A stretch of 64,000 nt of DNA from Lachnospiraceae bacterium (GTDB lineage Bacteria > Bacillota > Clostridia > Lachnospirales > Lachnospiraceae). The DNA lies in assembly GCA_900757195.1 (NCBI GenBank), contig CAAEMZ010000016.1:12480-76479 (forward strand). The letters are read 5' to 3'. The notes beneath the pieces were generated by a model. The model had not been told where the DNA came from and did no database searches. It saw nothing but the letters and a program-made list of their open reading frames with translations. Made by a program: the position numbers and the translations under genes. Positions 8,630-15,586 of this stretch are shown here, piece by piece. Every line of letters starts with the position of its first letter. The first letter of the stretch is position 1.

Positions 8630-8656
8630 GAATCCCGCGAAGCAGGATTCTTTTTT
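8630..8656 (+). terminator. Terminator of the GlgX-like gene
   Basis: GAATCC (8630-8635) pairs with GGATTC (8645-8650), followed by six T. The loop contains GCGAAGC (8637-8643), a sequence known to fold into an unusually stable mini-hairpin as DNA. Confidence 0.75.
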
Positions 8657-8837
8657 AATAAAAGTGACGTTTCGAATCCTCATTTTTCGGAGGAAAATCA
8701 CCGATATAAGGAAGATCGTGGTGATTTTCCACGATGACGGTATCCGGTGTGTCATTATAGTCAAGATAATCATCCACCATATGGTTTACTTTGGGGAACC
8801 AGTGGTGGATTTTTTTGCTGCCATCATAAAGTGTCAT
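8655..8837 (-). CDS. Small acidic protein downstream of luxS
   Basis: A 60-residue protein I do not recognise. It is rich in Asp, His and Pro (YLDYNDTPDTVIVENHHDLP) and has no signal or membrane segment. The ATG at 8837 is preceded by a near-perfect AAAGGAGG site, which argues strongly that it is translated. The longer frame to 8909 would place that site inside the gene and overlap luxS. It follows luxS on the same strand by 55 bases with no terminator between, so it is probably cotranscribed with luxS. Confidence 0.55.
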   Translation of the reverse strand: MTLYDGSKKIHHWFPKVNHMVDDYLDYNDTPDTVIVENHHDLPYIGDFPPKNEDSKRHFY

Positions 8838-8892
8838 AAAAAAACCTCCTTTGCTGTACATCTGATGATAGTTTGGAGCAAAGGAGGTAAAA

Positions 8893-9372
8893 TTATTCCG
8901 GATAGACAAGACGCTTTGTGTCGATATTTTCCAGAACTTCTTTTAAAAATTTATCGGCGAGATAATTGGCCATCGGGAGATTCATGTCCAGATAGTTACC
9001 GCAGTCTCTGGCGCAGGCGCCGGGAACGTCCGCTTTAAAATCCCGGATGAAAATAAACATTTCTTTCATCAGGGGAACGATGTCCGCGGAAGTGTAGTCA
9101 CCGCTTAAAAGCAGGTAAAATCCGGTACGGCAGCCCATCGGTCCGAAATAGACGGTTTTATCGGCATAGTCCGGATGGTTTCTCAAAAAAGTTGCTGCCA
9201 GATGTTCAATCGTGTGCATTTCTGCTGTATTCATGACCGGCTCAAAATTCGGACGGGTCATGCGGATGTCAAAGGTTGTTACAGTGTGGCCGCCGACATC
9301 GTCTTTTCGTGATACATAGACGCCCGGAAGCAGTTTCAAATGATCGATTGTAAAACTTGCTATTTTTTCCAT
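8893..9372 (-). CDS. luxS: S-ribosylhomocysteine lyase
   Basis: A 159-residue LuxS, the usual length. It cleaves S-ribosylhomocysteine to homocysteine and DPD, the precursor of autoinducer-2, in the activated methyl cycle. The metal site is intact: HTIEH supplies two His ligands and ARDCGNYLDMNL the Cys ligand. GPMGCRTGFYLL, with the catalytic Cys, is also present. AAAGGAG lies upstream of ATG 9372, and a promoter is visible at 9411-9439. No pfs or methionine genes adjoin it; the only partner is a 60-residue protein downstream. Confidence 0.95.
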   Translation of the reverse strand: MEKIASFTIDHLKLLPGVYVSRKDDVGGHTVTTFDIRMTRPNFEPVMNTAEMHTIEHLAATFLRNHPDYADKTVYFGPMGCRTGFYLLLSGDYTSADIVPLMKEMFIFIRDFKADVPGACARDCGNYLDMNLPMANYLADKFLKEVLENIDTKRLVYPE

Positions 9373-9410
9373 AAAAGGTCTCCTTTAAAAATCGTTAATA
9401 TACATAAGAT

Positions 9411-9439
9411 ATTATATAAGATTATCAAAGAAATCGCAA
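9411..9439 (-). promoter_or_regulatory. Sigma-A promoter of luxS
   Basis: On the minus strand TTGCGA (9434-9439), a 17-base spacer and TATAAT (9411-9416) precede luxS by about 40 bases. Confidence 0.65.
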
Positions 9440-9465
9440 ACCTGAAATCAAATACTCAAATATTG

Positions 9466-9494
9466 TTGAATTTTAAAGGGTTCAAGTGTAAAAT
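9466..9494 (+). promoter_or_regulatory. Sigma-A promoter of the MurT/GatD-like operon
   Basis: TTGAAT (9466-9471), a 17-base spacer and TAAAAT (9489-9494) lie 38 bases before the first MurT-like gene and are divergent from the luxS promoter. Confidence 0.65.
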
Positions 9495-9532
9495 GGTACG
9501 TGATGGAAATTTAAAAGAATGGAGTTTGAAAC

Positions 9533-10912
9533 ATGAAGAAAAATACTCTGCGTTTTTACCTGACAATTACCATTGTAAAAATCGCAACAAAAATACTTAA
9601 ATTAATGGGAAGAAATGCGACGCATCTTCCGGGATGGCTTGCGAACAGACTCTGCCCGGATTTTCTCGGACATCTGGAAAAACCGGAAAAGCTTGTATAT
9701 ATTACGGGAACCAACGGAAAAACCACAGTGTCGAATCTGACGGCGTCCATCCTGAAGGACAACGGTTATGAATTCGTCAATAATTCCACCGGAAGTAATG
9801 TCAGCGAGGGCGTTGTATCGGCGCTGCTTGCAAAGAGCAGCTTCTTTGGAAAGGCGAAAACAAAACTCGGAATTCTCGAAGTGGATGAACGGTATTCACC
9901 GCTGATCTATCCGTATATGCAGCCGGATATTCTTGTGTGTACCAATCTTTTCCGGGATTCTTATAAGCGGAATGCCCATACGGAATTTATTACGGGCATT
10001 TTGAATAAACAGATACCGAAACATACGAAACTGATTTTAAACGGCGAAGACCTCATCAGCAATCATCTGGCAGAGGGTAATGACCGCCGCTATTTCGGCA
10101 TTAACTGTCCGGATGGCCACAGTACGCCGGATAACATTATTAAGGATGTCGCTGCCTGCCCGAAATGCGGAGGACGGCTGGAATATGAATATATCCGCTA
10201 CAACCACATCGGACGGGCCCACTGTACCAACTGCGACTACGGCTCACCGGAGATGGATTATACCATTGAATCCATCGATTATGCGAACCACCGGTGCCAG
10301 GTGAAAACACCGGAAGGCAGCTATGATTTTAAAATCATCGGCGAGAATGTGACAGATATCTACAACATGATTACCGTTATCGCCCTGCTTTCAGAGCTTG
10401 GTCTGCCGATTGAAAAGGTGCAGAAGTCTTTTGAAAAAATGAAGATTACCGCATCCAGATATGATGAAAAAGAAGTCAATGGCAAGAAGATCGTTTTAAA
10501 TCTGGCAAAGGGACAGAATCCGATCGCCTGCTCCAGAGTCTGCGATTTTATTAAGCACGATTCCGGAAAAAAAGCGGTGATCTGTATGATCGACGATTAT
10601 TATGATGCCCGGGAATCCAGTGAAAATATTGCCTGGATTTATGATATTGATTTTGAATTTTTAAAAGATGATTCGGTAAAACAGATTATTGCCAGCGGTG
10701 TCCGCAATCAGGACTTTCATCTCCGCCTGCTTATGGCAGGAATCCCCGAAGAACGGGTGACATGCTGCGAACATGAATTGGAATCTGCGTCCTGCGTAAA
10801 TCTTGAAGCCGTGGATAAAATCTACCTGCTTTATGATGTGTATACGATACAGTATGCCCACCAGGTTTGCGAGAATCTGGAAAAAATGATTCAAAACGGC
10901 CGTACGAAATAG
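9533..10912 (+). CDS. MurT-like Mur ligase domain protein, copy 1
   Basis: A 459-residue protein of the MurT (DUF1727) family. In the canonical system MurT is the ATP-dependent ligase half of the enzyme that amidates D-Glu of lipid II to D-isoGln. The P-loop GTNGKTT (59-65), EVDER (116-120), TNLFRD and the MurT zinc ribbon (C209, C212, C231, C234) are all present, so ATP use looks intact. The conserved NLAKNPAG motif is altered to NLAKGQNPIA. The region of the Asp that normally completes the GatD triad (DGRDTSW in S. aureus) reads DARESSENIAW (358-368) with an insertion. It is the first gene of a five-gene run. The N-terminus is mildly hydrophobic, as in other MurT proteins. Confidence 0.82.
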   Translation: MKKNTLRFYLTITIVKIATKILKLMGRNATHLPGWLANRLCPDFLGHLEKPEKLVYITGTNGKTTVSNLTASILKDNGYEFVNNSTGSNVSEGVVSALLAKSSFFGKAKTKLGILEVDERYSPLIYPYMQPDILVCTNLFRDSYKRNAHTEFITGILNKQIPKHTKLILNGEDLISNHLAEGNDRRYFGINCPDGHSTPDNIIKDVAACPKCGGRLEYEYIRYNHIGRAHCTNCDYGSPEMDYTIESIDYANHRCQVKTPEGSYDFKIIGENVTDIYNMITVIALLSELGLPIEKVQKSFEKMKITASRYDEKEVNGKKIVLNLAKGQNPIACSRVCDFIKHDSGKKAVICMIDDYYDARESSENIAWIYDIDFEFLKDDSVKQIIASGVRNQDFHLRLLMAGIPEERVTCCEHELESASCVNLEAVDKIYLLYDVYTIQYAHQVCENLEKMIQNGRTK

Positions 10913-10929
10913 TTAAGGAGATTGTAATT

Positions 10930-11637
10930 ATGATTATTGAAAGCCTTTTTCCGGAATTATGCAATTTATTTGCAGATTCTTCTAATATGAAATATTTAAA
11001 ACAGTGTATGCCTGAAGCAGAGTTTACAGGCACGGAATATATGTCGGAGCCGCTGTTTGCCACAAAAGATGTGGATTTGATTTACATGGGCGGCATGACA
11101 GAGCATACACAGGAGCTGGTTATAAAAAAACTGATGCCCTATAAAGCGCGGATCATGGAGCTGATTGAAAAGGATGTGCCCTTTTTGATAACGAGCAATG
11201 CCATTGAGATTTTTGGAAAATACATCGAAAATGAAGACGGGACAAAGATTGAAGGCCTGGGAATTTTTGATTTTTATGCAAAACGGGATATGATGCACCG
11301 CTTTAACGGTCTGGTGAAAGGAACGTTTAAGGACATGACGATCGTCGGCTTCAAATCCCAGTTCACGATGGCTTATGCGGGTGATTTTAAGGAAAAATTC
11401 ATCCATGTGGAGCGGGGAACCGGAATGAATCCGGAGGATGATAACGAAGGCATCTGCTGTCACCATTTCTATGGGACTTATCTGATCGGGCCGTTCCTCT
11501 GCCTGAATCCCTATTTTACAAAATATCTGATGACAGTGATGGGGGTAGAGAATCCGGTACTGGCCCATGAGGCTGTCATTATGGATGCGTACCACCGGAG
11601 AGAGAAAGAATTTTCGAATCCTAAAACGAAATTTTAG
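10930..11637 (+). CDS. GatD-like protein without catalytic Cys or His, copy 1
   Basis: A 235-residue homologue of GatD, the glutaminase partner of MurT. The fold markers are clear: NLFADSSN for the N-terminal strand, IYMGGMTE in place of the FIGGGSD region, EGLGIFDFY, IVGF and GTYLIGPFL. The nucleophile segment, CGGYQ in S. aureus, reads SNAIE (Ser89 for Cys), and the His of GTYLHGP is Ile186, so glutamine hydrolysis by the known mechanism is not possible. It starts at ATG 10930 with AAGGAG upstream, 17 bases after the MurT-like gene, and is followed by a second MurT-like gene. I infer a non-catalytic partner subunit. Confidence 0.78.
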   Translation: MIIESLFPELCNLFADSSNMKYLKQCMPEAEFTGTEYMSEPLFATKDVDLIYMGGMTEHTQELVIKKLMPYKARIMELIEKDVPFLITSNAIEIFGKYIENEDGTKIEGLGIFDFYAKRDMMHRFNGLVKGTFKDMTIVGFKSQFTMAYAGDFKEKFIHVERGTGMNPEDDNEGICCHHFYGTYLIGPFLCLNPYFTKYLMTVMGVENPVLAHEAVIMDAYHRREKEFSNPKTKF

Positions 11638-11648
11638 GGGGAGTTTTT

Positions 11649-13028
11649 ATGAAAATAACAGATATACGTTTTTGCGGGGCCGGTGTCCTCGCAAAAAATG
11701 CGATGAATATACAGAAGCTGCTCGGTAAGAAAAAATCCGGTATTCCGGGAAGGACTGCCGGACAGTTCTGTCCGGATTTTCTCAGCCATATGGAAAAACC
11801 GGAAACCCTTGTCTATGTGACAGGAACCAATGGCAAGGAAGAGGTTGTTGAACTCGCTGCAAAGGTTTTAAAGGACAATAACTATGAATTTACGGACAAT
11901 ATCGGCATGGGCGGAGACGGAGACAGCATTATTTCCGCACTGCTCGGAAAGACGGGCATCTCCGGAAAGTCCAACTGCAAACTGGCGGTTCTGGCGGTAG
12001 ATGAAAGGTATGCCCCGTTGATTTATCCTCAGATGCAGCCGGATATCTGCGTGTGCACCAATCTGTTCAGAAATGCGCCGGACTGGAATGTCAGCGTGGA
12101 TTTCATTACCGATATTTTGAATACGAACATCTCAAATCATACAAAAATGATTCTTAACGGAGATGACCTGATTACGAGTCATTTAAAACCGGAAAATGAA
12201 AGAATTTATTTCGGAATGGAGAAGCTGCCGGAGGATTCCGGGCTTCGGCCGAATATTATTCAGGATATCAGTGTCTGTCCGAAGTGTGATACGAAACTGG
12301 ATTATGATTTCGTGCGCTATAACCACCTGGGACGGGCCCGCTGTCCGAAGTGTGATTATGGTTCGCCGGAAGCGGATTATGATGTGCTTTCAGTGGACAG
12401 AGAACAGAACTGTTTTACGATGAGAACACCGGAGGGGCGGAACGTCTATCCGCTGCTCGGAAAAAATACGGCGGATTTGTATCATGAAGTGGCGGCGATT
12501 ACCCTGCTGCATCAGCTTGGCCTGACGGCGGAGCAGATTTCAAAATCCCTGGCGTCGGTGGAAAATAAAATTTCCGGCTATAAAACAGAAAAAGCCGGAA
12601 ATAAAGAAGTGGTCATGTGCCTGACGAAGGGAAAAAATCCGGTGGAAAATTCCCGGATATTTGAGTTCATTGCCGGACAGGGCACAGACTGTGCGGTCGT
12701 GCTGCTGAATTATGATTATCAGGATGATTTGCATTTTTCGGAAAATATGGCCTGGCTCTATGAGACGGATTATGAATTTTTAAATAATGCCTGTGTCAGA
12801 CAGGTGGTCGCCGGTGGAAAACGCTGCTACGATTATCAGGTCCGGGCCCTTCTGGCCGGAATTCCGGAAAGTCAGGTCGAATGTGCGCTGAATGTTGAGG
12901 ACGTTGTAAAGCTGGTCAACATTTCCGAAGTGGACAGAATTTATCTGCTTTATTCCGAAGGCACCCGTCCGAAAACGGCTGAGATTAAAGAACATCTGAT
13001 GAAGCGTATCGAAAAGGAGGCCGATTAG
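11649..13028 (+). CDS. MurT-like protein with degraded P-loop, copy 2
   Basis: A 459-residue paralogue of the MurT-like protein at 9533, aligned end to end with it. The zinc ribbon is kept (C210, C213, C232, C235), and so is the surrounding CPKCDTKLDYD..RYNHLGRARCPKCDYGSPE block. The nucleotide site is not: GTNGKTT becomes GTNGKEE (59-65), which replaces the Mg-coordinating Thr, and EVDER becomes AVDER (Ala116). The triad region is HFSENMAW. It therefore probably no longer works as an ATP-dependent ligase and may pair with copy 1 or the GatD-like subunits. It begins 12 bases after the previous gene with GGGGGAG upstream. Confidence 0.78.
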   Translation: MKITDIRFCGAGVLAKNAMNIQKLLGKKKSGIPGRTAGQFCPDFLSHMEKPETLVYVTGTNGKEEVVELAAKVLKDNNYEFTDNIGMGGDGDSIISALLGKTGISGKSNCKLAVLAVDERYAPLIYPQMQPDICVCTNLFRNAPDWNVSVDFITDILNTNISNHTKMILNGDDLITSHLKPENERIYFGMEKLPEDSGLRPNIIQDISVCPKCDTKLDYDFVRYNHLGRARCPKCDYGSPEADYDVLSVDREQNCFTMRTPEGRNVYPLLGKNTADLYHEVAAITLLHQLGLTAEQISKSLASVENKISGYKTEKAGNKEVVMCLTKGKNPVENSRIFEFIAGQGTDCAVVLLNYDYQDDLHFSENMAWLYETDYEFLNNACVRQVVAGGKRCYDYQVRALLAGIPESQVECALNVEDVVKLVNISEVDRIYLLYSEGTRPKTAEIKEHLMKRIEKEAD

Positions 13029-13029
13029 A

Positions 13030-13743
13030 ATGAAAATAGAAATTTTATTTCCGGAATATTGCAACCTCTTCGGTGATCTGGGAAACATGATGTATCTGAA
13101 AGCCTGTATGCCTGAGGCCGAGTTTATTGAAACGCCGATGAATGAAGAACCTGCTTTTGCAGCGGAAGATATGAATCTCGTTTATATGGGACCGATGACC
13201 GAACGGGTGCAGGAAAAGGTGATTAAAAAGCTGATGCCCTACAAAGCAAGGATCGAAGAACTCATTAATGCCCGGAAATGCTTCCTTTTTACGGGAAATG
13301 CCATGGAAGTTTTGTTTCGTGAGATTATCGACGGAGACCGGGTCATTCCAGGACTGAATATTTTTGATTTTTCGGCGGTCAGAGATTACGAACACCGCTA
13401 TAACGGAAATTTTTACGGTGAATTTAATGAGCGGAAGATTGTCGGCTGCAAAACCCAGTTCACGATGGCCTATGGACCGAATGAACATGCCTGCTTTGCA
13501 AAGACGATTCGGGGCATTGGTATTAATAAATCCAGTATTTATGAAGGCGTGCGCCGGAAAAACTTTTATGGCACCTATCTGATCGGTCCACTGCTTGTGA
13601 TGAATCCTTATTTTACCCAGTATCTGATGTACCATATGGGCATTGAAAAACCGAAGCTGGCTTATTCGGAAGCGGTCAAAGACGCTTACCGCCAGCGGCT
13701 GGCGGGGGTTGAAAATAAAAAGACGGTCATGGAAAAGGAATAA
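13030..13743 (+). CDS. GatD-like protein without catalytic Cys or His, copy 2
   Basis: A 237-residue paralogue of the GatD-like protein at 10930. It shares PEYCNLFGDLGNM, VIKKLMPYKARIEELI, GLNIFDF, KTQFTMAYG and GTYLIGPLL. At the nucleophile turn it reads TGNAME, with Gly89 where GatD has Cys, and the His of GTYLHGP is Ile185. Both GatD-like copies thus carry NA(I/M)E in place of GGYQ, so the change predates the duplication and has been kept. It starts 2 bases after the second MurT-like gene, with AAAAGGAGG inside that gene's end, so translational coupling is likely. Confidence 0.78.
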   Translation: MKIEILFPEYCNLFGDLGNMMYLKACMPEAEFIETPMNEEPAFAAEDMNLVYMGPMTERVQEKVIKKLMPYKARIEELINARKCFLFTGNAMEVLFREIIDGDRVIPGLNIFDFSAVRDYEHRYNGNFYGEFNERKIVGCKTQFTMAYGPNEHACFAKTIRGIGINKSSIYEGVRRKNFYGTYLIGPLLVMNPYFTQYLMYHMGIEKPKLAYSEAVKDAYRQRLAGVENKKTVMEKE

Positions 13744-13763
13744 TTTGAATCAGGAGGAAAGTC

Positions 13764-14807
13764 ATGGACAAATACAGAGCTTATGTGGGTTCCTATACCC
13801 GGGGAGAGAGTAAGGGAATTTACATGTATGATTTCAATTCAGAAGAGGCAGTCTTTGTGGCGCAGGGGGTTGAGGAAATTACGAATCCTTCCTTTCTGAC
13901 CCTTTCTGATGACGGGGAATATTTATATTCCAACTGTGATGAAGGCGTTGCAGCGTTTAAAATACTTCCCGATGGAAATTTAAAATATTTAAACCGACAT
14001 TCGGTTCAGGGACTTCGTCCATGTTATCTCCAGGTAGATTCTGCCAACGAATATCTGGTGAGTTCCGGCTATTATGACGGAAAACTGACCGTATCACGGA
14101 TTAATCCGGACGGTACGGTAGGCGAAGTGACCGATGAGGTTTTTATGAAAAGCCCGGGCAGCATTATTTCCAGAAATAACCGCTGTCATGTGAACTGTGC
14201 GCTTTTTACGCCGGATGAAAAATATATTCTGGCGGTAGATCTCGGAATGGATCAGATTAAAGTCTACGGATTTGACCGGAGCACGGGAAAGATTGCCCTG
14301 AAGGATATTGTCCGCTGTGAAATTGATTCGGGTCCGAAGCATATTATTTTTTCAAAGGATAAAAAGTATATTTATCTGACCCATGAAAATGATAATATGG
14401 TGACCGAATATGCGTACAGTATGGGAAAAAAAGGTCCGGTTTTTGACAAAATCGACCAGCAGTCCACCCTGCCGCCGAAATTTTCGGAGGACAACTGTGC
14501 GGTGACCTTAAAGATCACAGAGGATGACAGTTACCTTTTTGTGACAAATTCCGGGGACAACAGCGTGGCGATTTATAAAATTGATGAAGCGCATAAAATG
14601 AACCGGATGTGCGTCCTTCCGGTCAGCGGGATTTATCCGAGAGATATTTATATTTTTCCGGATAAACAGCATTTTGCTTCGATTAACCAGGAATCCAATT
14701 CCATCACGATTTTCGGTGTGAATTATGAGAAGGGCTATATTTATATGAAGGGACGTCCGGTGTCCGTGCCGTGTCCGACCTGCATTGCTGTAAAGAAAAT
14801 GAAATAA
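13764..14807 (+). CDS. Lactonase family beta-propeller protein
   Basis: A 347-residue seven-bladed propeller of the YbhE/Pgl lactonase family, with repeats of the form YLxSxxYxDGKLTVSRINPDG and YLFVTNSGDNSVAIYKID. Canonical members hydrolyse 6-phosphogluconolactone, but many homologues in Firmicutes have unknown lactone substrates. The conserved CHVNCALFTPDEKYILAVDLGMDQIKVYGFD block matches the family core (normally PHxH..PDG). It starts at ATG 13764 with CAGGAGG upstream, 20 bases after the second GatD-like gene, and ends the operon before a terminator. No pentose-phosphate genes adjoin it, so its substrate may be tied to the unusual MurT/GatD-like genes. Confidence 0.8.
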   Translation: MDKYRAYVGSYTRGESKGIYMYDFNSEEAVFVAQGVEEITNPSFLTLSDDGEYLYSNCDEGVAAFKILPDGNLKYLNRHSVQGLRPCYLQVDSANEYLVSSGYYDGKLTVSRINPDGTVGEVTDEVFMKSPGSIISRNNRCHVNCALFTPDEKYILAVDLGMDQIKVYGFDRSTGKIALKDIVRCEIDSGPKHIIFSKDKKYIYLTHENDNMVTEYAYSMGKKGPVFDKIDQQSTLPPKFSEDNCAVTLKITEDDSYLFVTNSGDNSVAIYKIDEAHKMNRMCVLPVSGIYPRDIYIFPDKQHFASINQESNSITIFGVNYEKGYIYMKGRPVSVPCPTCIAVKKMK

Positions 14808-14821
14808 AGCGGAATTTTAAG

Positions 14822-14861
14822 GTGCTGCGGAGCGGGAGATTCCTGTTTGGCAGCACTTTTT
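14822..14861 (+). terminator. Terminator of the MurT/GatD-like operon
   Basis: GTGCTGC pairs with GCAGCAC around a structured loop, followed by five to six T, 14 bases past the lactonase stop. Confidence 0.8.
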
Positions 14862-14870
14862 GACGGCGGA

Positions 14871-14903
14871 TGATGCAGCTTTGATGCAGAAATGATGTAA
14901 AAT
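14871..14903 (+). promoter_or_regulatory. 11-bp direct repeats and -10 box of the first response regulator gene
   Basis: TGATG recurs at 14871, 14882 and 14893, each 11 bases apart (TGATGCAGCTT, TGATGCAGAAA, TGATGTAAAAT). One helical turn spacing of direct repeats is the usual OmpR/PhoB-family binding pattern. TAAAAT at 14898-14903 is a possible -10 that overlaps the third repeat. The same repeat occurs at 17673 before the C39-like gene. Confidence 0.6.
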
Positions 14904-14926
14904 TCAGGGCAGAAGGGGTGAGAAAA

Positions 14927-15586
14927 ATGAATCGGATACTGGTTGTTGAAGACGAAAAGCCGATTTTAAATTTAATACGAATGAATCTTCTGGATGCCGG
15001 ATATGGCTGTGTCTGTGCAGAAAATGGTCTGGAGGCGGCGGATATTCTGGAACAGGAGACCTTTGATCTGGCAATCCTTGACATAATGCTTCCGGGGTTA
15101 AACGGGTATGAGCTGTTGGAATATATGCGGCCGATGCAGATTCCGGTGATTTTTCTGACGGCGAAATCCGACGTGGCAGACCGGGTCCGCGGCTTAAAGC
15201 TCGGGGCAGAGGATTATATGGTGAAGCCATTTGAAATTGTGGAGCTTCTGGCCCGTGTCGAGACGGTGCTCCGGCGTTACCACAAGACATCCCGGATTCT
15301 GTCGGTCTATGATATTGAAGTGGATACACTCTCCAGAGTTGTCCGGAAAGGCGGACAGCCGGTCAGTCTGACGGCAAAGGAGTATGAAATTCTTGTGTTG
15401 TTTTTAAGAAATAAAAATATTGCCCTGTTCCGTGACCGGATTTATGAAAGCGTCTGGGGCGATATGTATATGGGGGACAGCCGGACTGTGGATCTCCACG
15501 TTCAGCGGATGCGGAAAAAACTGGGGCTTGAATCGCGGATTGTTCCGGTATATAAAATCGGCTATCGTCTGGAGGTGGACAGGTGA
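14927..15586 (+). CDS. OmpR-family response regulator
   Basis: A 219-residue regulator with a receiver domain (1-115) and a winged-helix DNA-binding domain (about 125-219). The acidic pocket is VVEDE, the phosphorylation site is Asp52 in ILDIMLPG, and the switch residues are in FLTAK and MVKPFE. The C-terminal half has the standard LTAKEYEILVLFLRNKN and SRTVDLHVQRMRKKLG. ATG 14927 is chosen because AGAAGGGG lies 9 bases upstream; a GTG at 14918 would be too close. It overlaps the histidine kinase by 4 bases. Repeats in front of it suggest autoregulation. Confidence 0.92.
   Translation: MNRILVVEDEKPILNLIRMNLLDAGYGCVCAENGLEAADILEQETFDLAILDIMLPGLNGYELLEYMRPMQIPVIFLTAKSDVADRVRGLKLGAEDYMVKPFEIVELLARVETVLRRYHKTSRILSVYDIEVDTLSRVVRKGGQPVSLTAKEYEILVLFLRNKNIALFRDRIYESVWGDMYMGDSRTVDLHVQRMRKKLGLESRIVPVYKIGYRLEVDR

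Noticed and set aside
9533..10912. Naming the pair at 9533-11637 murT and gatD outright
   Set aside because: The amidotransferase residues are missing, so the standard names would assert an activity the sequence does not support.
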